Part shown: one piece after another, positions 25,401 to 32,793 of the stretch
Position numbering within the stretch: the first letter of the stretch is position 1
Layout: each line of letters starts with the position of its first letter
Source of the DNA: Mixta intestinalis
Lineage (GTDB): Bacteria > Pseudomonadota > Gammaproteobacteria > Enterobacterales > Enterobacteriaceae
Direction: 5' to 3'
Length of the DNA stretch: 64,000 bases
Assembly: GCF_009914055.1 (NCBI RefSeq)
Contig: NZ_CP028271.1
Location: 3,844,001-3,908,000, forward strand
Position numbers and translations under genes: made by a program
The notes under the pieces: generated by a model
Told to the model about the DNA's origin: nothing
Database searches by the model: none
The model's input: the letters and a program-made list of their open reading frames with translations, nothing else

Positions 25401-25753
25401 ATGCCGCCGGAGATCCACGGCCCCACCAGCCCCACCAGCGCCGGTTTCACCACCTCGTTGTAATAGACGAAATCGCGCTGCATCACTTTGTCATAGGCGC
25501 GCTGGATACGCCCGCCCAGTTCCGGCAGCAGCATCACCCGAATAAAATCATTTTCCAGCCAGACGGCCTGATAGTCGCGCATCTCCCGCTTGCCGGTCAG
25601 CGTATCAATAACGCCATAGGGATAGACGGCACCAGAGGAGCCCTGGTAAACACGATGCTCAAGAAACATCGGGTTGGGATCTTCCGCTCCGGTCGTCCAG
25701 GTTGGAAGAGAAATTGTTTCCTGCCAGATTTTAACCGCGCCGTACATAGCCAC
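22472..25753 (-). CDS. DUF5107 domain protein with C-terminal TPR repeats
   Basis: This is a 1,093-residue soluble protein without a signal peptide. The N-terminal ~430 residues (with LPELGGRIQRAYDK, GLVGPWISGGIEFNWPQHHRP and FPVAHGTYYKVDYSAG) match my memory of DUF5107 proteins, whose fold is mutarotase/glycoside-hydrolase-associated. From about residue 460 onward it is built of tetratricopeptide-like helices (for example YYQRALDIDPLDYRCNVALGMLEFNRGDWEKA). It is probably cytoplasmic and acts on or senses a sugar. First gene of the minus-strand cluster, 109 bp from the divergent ROK regulator. An ATG at 25747 is an alternative start. Confidence 0.75.
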   Translation of the reverse strand: MAMYGAVKIWQETISLPTWTTGAEDPNPMFLEHRVYQGSSGAVYPYGVIDTLTGKREMRDYQAVWLENDFIRVMLLPELGGRIQRAYDKVMQRDFVYYNEVVKPALVGLVGPWISGGIEFNWPQHHRPTTFMPVDVTFQQHENGAQTVWLGETEPMRGLQVMAGFTLYPERALIEITGKVFNGNVTPRHFLWWANPAVKGGDDHQSVFPPDVTAVFDHGKRDVSAFPVAHGTYYKVDYSAGVDISRYKNIPVPTSYMADKSDYDFVGAYHHGEQGGLLHIADHHISPGKKQWTWGNCDFGLAWDRNLTDNNGPYIELMTGVYTDNQPDFTWIAPFEEKVFVQHFLPYSKLGTLQNANTQAALKLERSGEQLELGIYAIAPLEGASLRLSDGNTTLWQTPLSLKPAEVWQQRLDDRWPQRLTLSLVDRQGVTLLSYCEHIAEALPLPQAATAPAQPQHINNCDELYFIGQHLEQYHHASRSAFDYYQRALDIDPLDYRCNVALGMLEFNRGDWEKARNLADNALKRAHRFNKNPQNGDASHLRGAAKERLGDYTGAYDDYYKASWSGNCRDAAFYALARLALRKGDAAQALNFAEQCLQFNAANYLAMGLKALAMQQNGEPEQALSWIAQQLESWPLNYALHYARWAITRSEQDRNELLRVTGQRGTNASMLAGWLLSFGAEEAARDLLQQLEVKEAMPLLWLAALARDAQEQQRYLALARDYFTARVRFPNTLDEVAMLQRLPQDGFARYLLGCFWYSKRRYAEAVTCWAFTASQMPDFAGVQRVLGIHAWNKQHDAQRAESYLQRAVELEPDNARFLFELDYLRKLNARSVSERLSLLAARREIVLKRDDLTAELLSLWHIAGENSAAAQVLATRKFHPWEGGEGKVTGQYLINQQRRALAHIANGELAQAEALLTQALHYPENLGEGRLPGQSDNDIWYLLGWCAQQQQRGARAQACWQQALQGGSSLEAGRYYNDQPVDYLFYQAMSQAATGDTASAQQQFQRFIKWAQNHRDDVIEPDFFAVSLPDLIALDGDARSIQRQHCLFVEALGHLGLGDIAAFTRLTDELLALNPAHDKAHLLRLAQQTRVFA

Positions 25754-25862
25754 TCCCCTGTAAACAAAAAACAGTTAATCTTGGTGTTGTGGCAGTATGG
25801 AGCGTAACTTTTTGCTTTAATCGCTGGATGCTCACGCAATACAGTTAACAGGATTTAGTGAA
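25754..25862. promoter_or_regulatory. Divergent promoter region between DUF5107/TPR gene and ROK regulator
   Basis: 109 bases that must contain both promoters. The octamer ACAGTTAA occurs twice (25771-25778 and 25841-25848), in the same orientation and 70 bp apart, i.e. about seven helical turns. These are candidate operator half sites for the ROK repressor. Confidence 0.4.
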
Positions 25863-27059
25863 ATGCTTGAGAGAGGTCTGAATAATCAGCGGGTGCGTCA
25901 GCTAAATCGACAGGCGTTGCTTCGGCTGGTATGGCGCTACAAGCGCTTAAGCAAGTCGCAGTTTTCCCAGCACACCGGATTGTCGATTCCGGCGGTCAGC
26001 AAAATCCTCCAGGAGCTGGTGGAAGAGGGAAAGTTGAGCCATTCCAGTGAAAATCTCAGCAGCCGGGGTATGAACAGCGGCAGCTATCAGATCCCGCCTC
26101 AGGGCGACTATATCCTCTGCATGAACGTGACGCCGCGCAGCATCGAAAGCCAGCTCTGCGATGCGCAGCTTTCCGCGCTGGGCGATTTTGAGCGCCAGCC
26201 CATTGAGGCACCGACGCCAAAAGCGTTGCTGGCGGCGATAGAAGCTGTCTGGCATCGGCAGCGACAACGCTGGCCGCGTAAAACTCTCCATCTGGCGCTG
26301 GGCGTGCATGGACAGGTAGATCCCGGCACCGGCGTGTCGCAAACCATGCCGCAGGCACCGTGGCGGGAGCCGGTAGAGATTAAATATCTGCTGGAAGAGA
26401 AGCTCGGCATTAAGGTCAAAGTGGATAACGACTGCGTGATGCTGGCGCTGGCGGAGAAGTGGCAAAATCCTTTTAACCGCAAGGATTTCTGCGTGATCAA
26501 CGTCGATTATGGCGTGGGATCGTCGTTTGTGATTAACGGTCAGATCTATCGCGGTAGCCTGAACGGTAGCGGTCAGATTGGGCATACCATTATCAACCCG
26601 GATGGGCTGCCCTGTGACTGTGGGCGTTACGGCTGTCTGGAAACCGTTGCCTCGCTCAGCGCCCTGAAAAAGCAGGCGCGTATCTGGTTGAAATCACAGC
26701 CCCAGAGCGGGCAAGATCCTGACAGCATCACTTCCGCGCAGCTTATCGAGGCGTGGCATCGTGGTGATGAACAGGTTATCCGCTGGGTAGAAGATGCCGC
26801 CAACGCCATCGGTTTTAGCCTGGATAGCTTCCTGAATATTCTGAACATTAACCAGATTTGGCTTTATGGTCGCAGCTGCGGCTTCGGCAGCCGCTGGCTG
26901 GAGGCTATTAAGCAGCGTATCGGCTTTAATCCGTTCGATCACAGCGATGGCGTTAACCGCAACGCGACGCAAATTAACTTCGGACAGTTAACCCGGTCAC
27001 AGCAGGTAATGGGGATTGGCTATCTCTATGCTGAAGCGGCGCTGGAAGGCGAAAATTAG
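25863..27059 (+). CDS. ROK-family transcriptional regulator (NagC/Mlc/XylR type)
   Basis: This is a 398-residue protein with an N-terminal winged helix (about 18-60, LSKSQFSQHTGLSIPAVSKILQEL) and a ROK core. The zinc-binding motif CDCGRYGCLE and the preceding GQIGHT His are intact. The sugar-binding DNDC...E stretch and a DYGVGSSF phosphate-loop-like segment are present. It should repress the divergent DUF5107-porter-mutarotase operon and release it on binding a sugar. It ends overlapping the opposite YhfZ-like gene by 4 bases, with no room for a terminator between. Confidence 0.88.
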   Translation: MLERGLNNQRVRQLNRQALLRLVWRYKRLSKSQFSQHTGLSIPAVSKILQELVEEGKLSHSSENLSSRGMNSGSYQIPPQGDYILCMNVTPRSIESQLCDAQLSALGDFERQPIEAPTPKALLAAIEAVWHRQRQRWPRKTLHLALGVHGQVDPGTGVSQTMPQAPWREPVEIKYLLEEKLGIKVKVDNDCVMLALAEKWQNPFNRKDFCVINVDYGVGSSFVINGQIYRGSLNGSGQIGHTIINPDGLPCDCGRYGCLETVASLSALKKQARIWLKSQPQSGQDPDSITSAQLIEAWHRGDEQVIRWVEDAANAIGFSLDSFLNILNINQIWLYGRSCGFGSRWLEAIKQRIGFNPFDHSDGVNRNATQINFGQLTRSQQVMGIGYLYAEAALEGEN

Positions 27060-28018
27060 CGAAAGCGCAGGATATCCGGGACGCTGTCAAACCAGGGATC
27101 GGCATCGTTCAGCGGCTGCATCGCCTGGGCTTTAAGGGTGGTGAAATCGATCTGACGCAGCAGTTGGGCAACAGGCGAAGCTGCCCGCACCACTAACACC
27201 GCGCTGGACAGCGTTTCCGCCAGCGATAACGCCTGGGGATTATCCAGTGGTTTGATGGTTAAGCCCACTTTTTCCAGCGGGATCAGTGAAGGTTCCTGAT
27301 GCCAGACACCGGTATCAATCTCACCGAGGAAAACGGAGCGCGGCAGCAGCGTAAAATCGACTTCGATATAATCACAGGTTTGCTCGGGGAACTGCGCTCT
27401 GGTTAAGCGCTGATGGTCGCTGGAGTGAAAATCGATGCCTACGCGCAGGCGTTTTGCGGGCGCGGCGTTGGTTTTCTCCACCACCACCAGACTGTCCGGG
27501 CGGTAATAGCTGCCGTTGCCTACCTCAAACAGTTCGAAACCCTGCTCGGCAGCGTCCGACATCAGTTTTTGCGCGGAGCCGGAAGAGATAAGCATGATAT
27601 CCGCTTCGCCCTGCTGGAAGGCGGCCAGACGTGAACGCGCGCCGCGCAGGTAACCGACAGTCGTTACTACGCTCCACTGGCTGCATTGCTGCACAAATGC
27701 CGAAGCGACCTGCGTAGCCTCACGCGAGCCGCGTGGCGGCAGCAGCATATGCACCGGCGGCATACGTGCGGCGTCCCACAACAGAGGAAAATTCCAGGAG
27801 ACCACGAAGGTCCCCTGATGACCGCGAGAAACCAGGCTGACCGCGCCCGATTTTTTCAGTTCCTGTAGCGCTTTTTGCACCGTGCCGGAGCCTATCTCCA
27901 GAACATCCTGAAACCAGGAGGTGGTCGGCAGACGACCGGACAATCCCAGCGAAAGGATAGTCCGCGCAATAAACGCTACCGGAGAAAGCTGCTTTGCATC
28001 TTGTGCAATAACCGTCAT
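27056..28018 (-). CDS. YhfZ-like transcriptional regulator
   Basis: This is a 320-residue protein with an N-terminal winged-helix part (about 10-70, GRLPTTSWFQDVLEIGSGTVQKAL) and a C-terminal domain resembling a periplasmic-binding fold (FQQGEADIMLISSGSA, NGSYYRPDSLVVV). This two-part build is that of E. coli YhfZ. It follows the aldolase gene by 15 bases and is probably cotranscribed. As the only regulator of the second sugar cluster it likely binds the palindrome at 28924-28947 (inference). Confidence 0.75.
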   Translation of the reverse strand: MTVIAQDAKQLSPVAFIARTILSLGLSGRLPTTSWFQDVLEIGSGTVQKALQELKKSGAVSLVSRGHQGTFVVSWNFPLLWDAARMPPVHMLLPPRGSREATQVASAFVQQCSQWSVVTTVGYLRGARSRLAAFQQGEADIMLISSGSAQKLMSDAAEQGFELFEVGNGSYYRPDSLVVVEKTNAAPAKRLRVGIDFHSSDHQRLTRAQFPEQTCDYIEVDFTLLPRSVFLGEIDTGVWHQEPSLIPLEKVGLTIKPLDNPQALSLAETLSSAVLVVRAASPVAQLLRQIDFTTLKAQAMQPLNDADPWFDSVPDILRFR

Positions 28019-28033
28019 TGTTTCCGTCGACTC

Positions 28034-28885
28034 TTACTGTTCCAGAAACCGCAGTGCCTGCTCAACGCTCTGTTTTTCATGCACGACAGCGTTAAGTGCA
28101 CGAAGAACCCCGGCGGGATGCTGTGCGCGGAAGATACGTCGTCCAAACATCACTCCGCTGGCGCCTGCCTGCATAGCGTCCGCCGCCAGCTGCAATGTGG
28201 AGTGCGGATCTTCGCCACCGGCACCACCTGCAAGCAGTACCGGAGTATAACAGGTGCTTGTTACAGCGGCAAAATCCTCCACGGAGCCGGGCCACAGCGC
28301 TTTCACCAGGTCGGCCCCGATATCCGCCGCGATGCGGCAATACATGCTCATCACTTTGGCGCTGAGCGCGTCAGGATCGATACCTTCCAGCGCGGAGCGC
28401 GGTTCGATAATTACCGCGATGCCGTGACGTTCACATTCGCGCACGATATGGGTGTTGCGCACGATTTCCGCCTGCTCCAGCGCCGTATCTTTCTGTCCCA
28501 GATACATGTAAGTCATCACTGCATCAATACCGCAGGCCGCCACATCGCCAATCTCAGCCAGCTGGGCCAGTACCCCTTCGCTACGTCCATCTTTACCCGG
28601 CGTATAGATGGAACGTGCATGGTTTTTCCAGTCAAGATGCAGCACGAAGCCCGGACGATCGCGACCGATGAAGGTGTTTTCCACCAGCGGAATCATCCCC
28701 GGCGATACCATCACGCCGTCAGCTCTGCGCAGCTGGGAAAAGACAGTTTCAATTTCGTTGCGTGTTTTCAGCCCTGACGGCGGCCCGGCCATGACGCCGT
28801 GGGAGGCGGCGACCACCACTGCGCGTCCGGTTTCCGGGCGCAGGATACGACCTAAACGAACAGCCTTTCCGGTTCTTGAATCCAT
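28034..28885 (-). CDS. Class I fructose-bisphosphate aldolase-like (FbaB/LsrF/DhnA family)
   Basis: This is a 283-residue TIM-barrel aldolase from the ATG at 28885 (MDSRTGKAVRLGRILRP), which has AGGGGA upstream. The frame is open to 28966 but without a start signal. AASHGVMAGPPSGL, LHLDWKNHARS and ADLVKALWPGS fit the DhnA-type family; the Lys of VKALWPGS is the likely Schiff-base residue, and AGGAGGED the phosphate loop. It should cleave a ketose phosphate or bisphosphate to dihydroxyacetone phosphate and an aldehyde. Divergent from the oxidoreductase-kinase operon whose product it probably uses. Confidence 0.85.
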   Translation of the reverse strand: MDSRTGKAVRLGRILRPETGRAVVVAASHGVMAGPPSGLKTRNEIETVFSQLRRADGVMVSPGMIPLVENTFIGRDRPGFVLHLDWKNHARSIYTPGKDGRSEGVLAQLAEIGDVAACGIDAVMTYMYLGQKDTALEQAEIVRNTHIVRECERHGIAVIIEPRSALEGIDPDALSAKVMSMYCRIAADIGADLVKALWPGSVEDFAAVTSTCYTPVLLAGGAGGEDPHSTLQLAADAMQAGASGVMFGRRIFRAQHPAGVLRALNAVVHEKQSVEQALRFLEQ

Positions 28886-28923
28886 TTTGATCCCCTTCAC
28901 AAAGTTGAGATGTTGGCAAAACG

Positions 28924-28947
28924 CAATTTGCAGCTTTCTGCAAATTG
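28924..28947. promoter_or_regulatory. Perfect 24-bp palindrome, candidate operator of the second sugar cluster
   Basis: CAATTTGCAG (28924-28933) and CTGCAAATTG (28938-28947) are perfect 10-base inverted arms around CTTT. It lies in the 167-bp gap between the divergent aldolase (start 28885) and oxidoreductase (start 29053) genes, a position from which one regulator could control both operons. Confidence 0.65.
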
Positions 28948-29052
28948 ATCGTATATTAGCCGTCAATCCGATGTCAATGAAATATGCCCTGTGCGTTTCA
29001 ACCCTTCAGAGGCGCCAGAATCTTTTTCTAAATTGTGAATGCAGGAGTTTGT

Positions 29053-30450
29053 ATGTCTGACATTTCCCACCTTGTTTCCGCATTAAAAAACGTCTTACCT
29101 GAATCTCAGGTATTAACCGACAGCGATACACTTCGGGCGTCAAGTCATGATACCTGGCCGCTTTCTACCAAACTGCGGCGCTTAGGATGCCACGATTATC
29201 AGGCGGATGTTGTGGTTAAGGTCATCAATGATGAGCAAATTCAGCAGGTTCTGGCGCTGGCGACGGCCCATGATACGCCGGTTACCCCGCGTGCGCTGGC
29301 CTCCTCTGTGACCGGGCAGCCGCTGCCGACGCGTGGCGGCATCGTGCTTGATTTAACCGATATGAAAAATGAGCGCGACGTAAACACCACCAACCTGACG
29401 GTAGAAGTCTCTGCCGGTTACAACGGCGGCAAGCTGGAAGATGAGCTTCAGGCGATGGGATGGACGCTCGGCCATTCACCGCAGTCTTTATATCAGTCTA
29501 CCGTCGGCGGCTGGCTTTCCACGCTGGCGACCGGCCAGTTCTCTTCCTACTACGGCGGCATTGAGGATCTGATCACCGCCTATACCGTTATTCTCGCTAC
29601 CGGTGAAAAAATCCGTCTGAAAGCCTCACCGCGCGCGGCGATGGGGCCGGATCTGCGCCAGCTGTTTATCGGCGCTGAAGGCACGCTGGGTATCGTCACC
29701 TCAGTACAGCTAAAAATCTTCCCGCTGCCGCAGACGCGCCTGTTTGATTCGCTGGAGCTGCCTTCCGTTGATGCGGGCCTGAAAATCATGCGTGAACAGG
29801 CGATGGCCGGGCTGCGTCCGTTCCTGCTGCGTCTTTACGATACCGCCGAAGCGCGTCATGCCATGCAGAATCCGGCGCAGGACAAACCGGTAATGTTCCT
29901 GGGCACCCAGGGCGTTGAAGCGGTGGCGCGTGCTGAGATGGACGCGTTTATGGCTATCGTTGAGCGTCACGGCGGTAAATCTGTTGGCCCGGAAGGGGTG
30001 CTGAAGTGGATGGATCGTCGCTTTGATTTCTCCACCGTGGAAAACCTGCTGGATACCACCGGCGGCTTTGCGGAAACCATTGAAATTGCGCACACCTGGG
30101 ACGGTATTGCGGGTCTTTATCACGACCTGAATAAAATGCTGACGCCGCTGGCGGGCGAAGTGCTGTCGCACTTTTCGCATGTCTATCCGCAGGGCACCTC
30201 AATGTACATGATCCTGCTGGGCCAGGAAAAAACCGACGCCGAAGCGGTGGAGAAGCTACGTACTATCTGGCGCGAGACAATGCGCGTCTGTCTGGAGCAC
30301 AATGCCGAGCTTTCGCATCATCATGGCGGCGGCCTGGTGCGTTCACCCTATGCCCGCGAATCGCTCGGTTCCGCGCATTTACTGCTGCGCCGCCTGAAAC
30401 ATGCGCTCGATCCGAACGGCGTTCTGAACCCAGGCAAGCTGGGGCTGTAA
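29053..30450 (+). CDS. FAD-linked oxidoreductase (PCMH-type, GlcD/AGPS-like)
   Basis: This 465-residue flavoenzyme begins at ATG 29053 behind AGGAG; an earlier TTG in frame is not used. The FAD-binding PCMH domain occupies about 40-230 (ALASSVTGQPLPTRGG, STVGGWLSTLATGQFSSYYGG, FIGAEGTLGIVTS). The C-terminal FAD-oxidase domain ends PNGVLNPGKLGL, with the LSHHHGGGLVR segment near it. Relatives oxidise 2-hydroxy acids, alkyl-DHAP or polyols. First gene of the operon with the two kinases, so it probably oxidises the imported substrate to a keto form. Confidence 0.85.
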   Translation: MSDISHLVSALKNVLPESQVLTDSDTLRASSHDTWPLSTKLRRLGCHDYQADVVVKVINDEQIQQVLALATAHDTPVTPRALASSVTGQPLPTRGGIVLDLTDMKNERDVNTTNLTVEVSAGYNGGKLEDELQAMGWTLGHSPQSLYQSTVGGWLSTLATGQFSSYYGGIEDLITAYTVILATGEKIRLKASPRAAMGPDLRQLFIGAEGTLGIVTSVQLKIFPLPQTRLFDSLELPSVDAGLKIMREQAMAGLRPFLLRLYDTAEARHAMQNPAQDKPVMFLGTQGVEAVARAEMDAFMAIVERHGGKSVGPEGVLKWMDRRFDFSTVENLLDTTGGFAETIEIAHTWDGIAGLYHDLNKMLTPLAGEVLSHFSHVYPQGTSMYMILLGQEKTDAEAVEKLRTIWRETMRVCLEHNAELSHHHGGGLVRSPYARESLGSAHLLLRRLKHALDPNGVLNPGKLGL

Positions 30451-30473
30451 CTTGATAATTGAGGGTAATCACG

Positions 30474-31817
30474 ATGTGGTTTCTCGGCATTGATATTGGC
30501 ACCACGCATATAAAAGTTATCGGCATTAGCGAGGAAGGTGCGCTATTGCCGGTGAAAAAGTGCCGCACGCCCGTTACGCAGCATAACGGGCTCACCTTTC
30601 ACGATGTGCAGGCGGTATGGCAGCTTCTGTCAGCGCTGATTATTGATTACGCCAACAGTGAGGCCCGCGCCTGCGGCCCGCTGGCGGCGGTGTCCATCGG
30701 CACTTTTGGACAGGAGGAGTCCGTTGCCGTTAACCGCCAGGGTGAGATGGTTTACCCTTCGCTGGCGTGGTGGGAAAACTATCCCACCGCCGCGCTGGAG
30801 AGCGATACGCATTGCTGGCTCGATAGCCAGGCGCATTATCGGGTTTCCGGCATGCGCTCGCGCCCTAATCAAAGCCCCGAACGGTTAAGCTGGATCCGTC
30901 AGCATCACGCCGATATCTGGCAGCAAATCGATCGCTGGGTGGATTTCGGCAGCTACGTTATGTGGCGTCTCACCGGGGAATGGCGTGCGCCCACCTCGCA
31001 AATTACGCATTCACAGTGCGTCGATTTACAAACCATGCAGCTACATGAGCCAACGCTGGAACGGCTGGACCTGCGCCCTGAACTGTTTTCAGCGATGGCG
31101 GACACTGGCGAGTGCTGCGGAGAGATTCGCCCGCAGGCGCTGCCGGGCGTGGCGCTCAGCCCGCACGCCTGCGTTTTTGTCGGCGGACACGATCAGATTG
31201 TGGGGGCCTGGGCGGTGCAAAACTATCAGCCGACCCACGTTTTTGATTCCATCGGCACCTCAGAATACCTGATGGTGCTAACGCCTCACTTCCCTGATAC
31301 GCCTGTAGCCTGGCAGCTTGGCGTGGATATCGAACGCACCTGGCAGGCGGGAGAGTTCGTCATGGGATGCGCTACCCCTTCCGGCAAGATCATTCAAACG
31401 CTGGCGGAGCTGCTCTATCAGAGCGATTACGACCGATTGTTTAGCGATCTGCTGGAAGGACAGGGCGCGCCCGGCCTTGCCGTTTCCGTCAATGAAGACG
31501 AAGCGCAGGGGCTGTTCTCGCTGCACCATCTGAATGCGGGCGTACGGCCTGCGGATATTGTACAGGCGACGCTGAATCATATTGCCGATCGCGCTTTTAT
31601 GCTGCTGACCCACATGTGCGAAACCGGCGCGATTCGTCCGCAGGATGCGGTGTTGATGGGCTCTCTGTTCCAGCGTCCGGAGATGCTGGAGCATCGTAAG
31701 CGCCGCTGGAAGATGCCGCTTTACGTTAGCGAACTGGCTGAGCCGGTTGCCACCGGCGCGGCCATGATTGCCCGCGAAAGCTGGCTTATTGCTCATCACC
31801 GGGAGGATCGGCTGTGA
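30474..31817 (+). CDS. FGGY-family carbohydrate kinase
   Basis: This is a 447-residue kinase from the ATG at 30474 (MWFLGIDIGTTHIKVIG), preceded by GAGGG. FGGY marks: GIDIGTTHIKV phosphate loop, GTFGQEESV in the first domain, VGGHDQIVGAW and SIGTSEYL in the second. Substrates of the family are keto-sugars and polyols such as xylulose, ribulose, fuculose, glycerol. The stop overlaps the next gene's GTG. It would carry out the first phosphorylation in the pathway. Confidence 0.88.
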   Translation: MWFLGIDIGTTHIKVIGISEEGALLPVKKCRTPVTQHNGLTFHDVQAVWQLLSALIIDYANSEARACGPLAAVSIGTFGQEESVAVNRQGEMVYPSLAWWENYPTAALESDTHCWLDSQAHYRVSGMRSRPNQSPERLSWIRQHHADIWQQIDRWVDFGSYVMWRLTGEWRAPTSQITHSQCVDLQTMQLHEPTLERLDLRPELFSAMADTGECCGEIRPQALPGVALSPHACVFVGGHDQIVGAWAVQNYQPTHVFDSIGTSEYLMVLTPHFPDTPVAWQLGVDIERTWQAGEFVMGCATPSGKIIQTLAELLYQSDYDRLFSDLLEGQGAPGLAVSVNEDEAQGLFSLHHLNAGVRPADIVQATLNHIADRAFMLLTHMCETGAIRPQDAVLMGSLFQRPEMLEHRKRRWKMPLYVSELAEPVATGAAMIARESWLIAHHREDRL

Positions 31818-32779
31818 ATGTCATTATCGCCTCACTGAATACCGCTATCGAACGTCTGCTGCTGGTGGAGGAGCAACGTCCGGGCGAAGTGCATCGCCTG
31901 CTGGATGATAAAACCCTGGCGGGCGGCAAGGGGGTTAACGTGGCGCGCGTGCTGCGTCAGCTACAGCCGCAGTTGCCCGGCGCGCCTGAACCGCTGCTGC
32001 TCGGTTTTCTTGGTGGTGCCACGGGCCGCCTCTGCCGTGAGCTGCTGGAGCAGGAGCAGCTGGAGGGGCGCTGGTGCGTTATCTCCGACAGCACGCGCAT
32101 TTGCGAAGTGGTGACGGAGAAACAGGCACCGGAAAAGGCCAGCGTCTACAACGCCGCTGGCCCGGCAATTCAGCCTGAAGAACATCAGCAGCTACATGCC
32201 ATGTTGGCAAAGGAAATGCCGCACGCCAGCGCGGTAATCTGCACTGGTTCACTGGCGAAGAACCTGACGCCGGATGAATACGGACGCTGGATAACGCTGG
32301 CGCGCAAGCATAGCGTGCTGTCGCTGCTCGATACGCACGGCCCGGCGCTGTTACAGTCCGCCGCCATGCTGCCCGATATCATCAAAATCAACCGCGATGA
32401 GCTGCGCCAGGTAAAAGAAGCAGCCGGGGAAAACCTGCCGGAAAGCTGGCTGGCGCGGGGCGTTCGCTGCGTCATCATCACCGATGGACAGCGGCCAACG
32501 CTGGCGCTGACGCCGGATGGCGATTTTGAAATTACCTCGCCCACCGTGGCTACCGTGAGTGCGGTAGGCTCCGGCGATGCCTATTGCGCCGGGCTGATCG
32601 CCAGCCTGCTGGCTCAACCTCAGAAGGGATGGACCGCGCATCTGACGCTGGCGGCGGCCTGCGGCGCAGCCAATGCTGCCAGCCCCACCGCTGGACTGGC
32701 GTCCAACGTCAGCCTGTCGGCGCTACAGCAGGCCTGCGTCATTCGCGCGATATCGACATCACCACGCTCACCCGCCTGA
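31814..32779 (+). CDS. PfkB-family sugar-phosphate kinase (FruK/LacC-like)
   Basis: This is a 321-residue ribokinase-fold protein. The first PfkB signature is in GGKGVNVARVLRQL and the second in VSAVGSGDAYCAGL, with the catalytic Asp in GSGD. The GGKGVNVAR form is that of 1-phosphofructokinase and tagatose-6-phosphate kinase, which phosphorylate an already phosphorylated ketose. The start is GTG overlapping the FGGY kinase stop (coupling). Together with the aldolase it suggests a bisphosphate intermediate. Confidence 0.85.
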   Translation: MNVIIASLNTAIERLLLVEEQRPGEVHRLLDDKTLAGGKGVNVARVLRQLQPQLPGAPEPLLLGFLGGATGRLCRELLEQEQLEGRWCVISDSTRICEVVTEKQAPEKASVYNAAGPAIQPEEHQQLHAMLAKEMPHASAVICTGSLAKNLTPDEYGRWITLARKHSVLSLLDTHGPALLQSAAMLPDIIKINRDELRQVKEAAGENLPESWLARGVRCVIITDGQRPTLALTPDGDFEITSPTVATVSAVGSGDAYCAGLIASLLAQPQKGWTAHLTLAAACGAANAASPTAGLASNVSLSALQQACVIRAISTSPRSPA

Positions 32780-32793
32780 TAACGGAGAGTTTT

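Noticed and set aside
27875..28777. 300-codon plus-strand frame opposite the aldolase and YhfZ-like genes
   Set aside because: It spans two well-supported minus-strand genes and their gap and resembles no protein; a GC-rich shadow frame.
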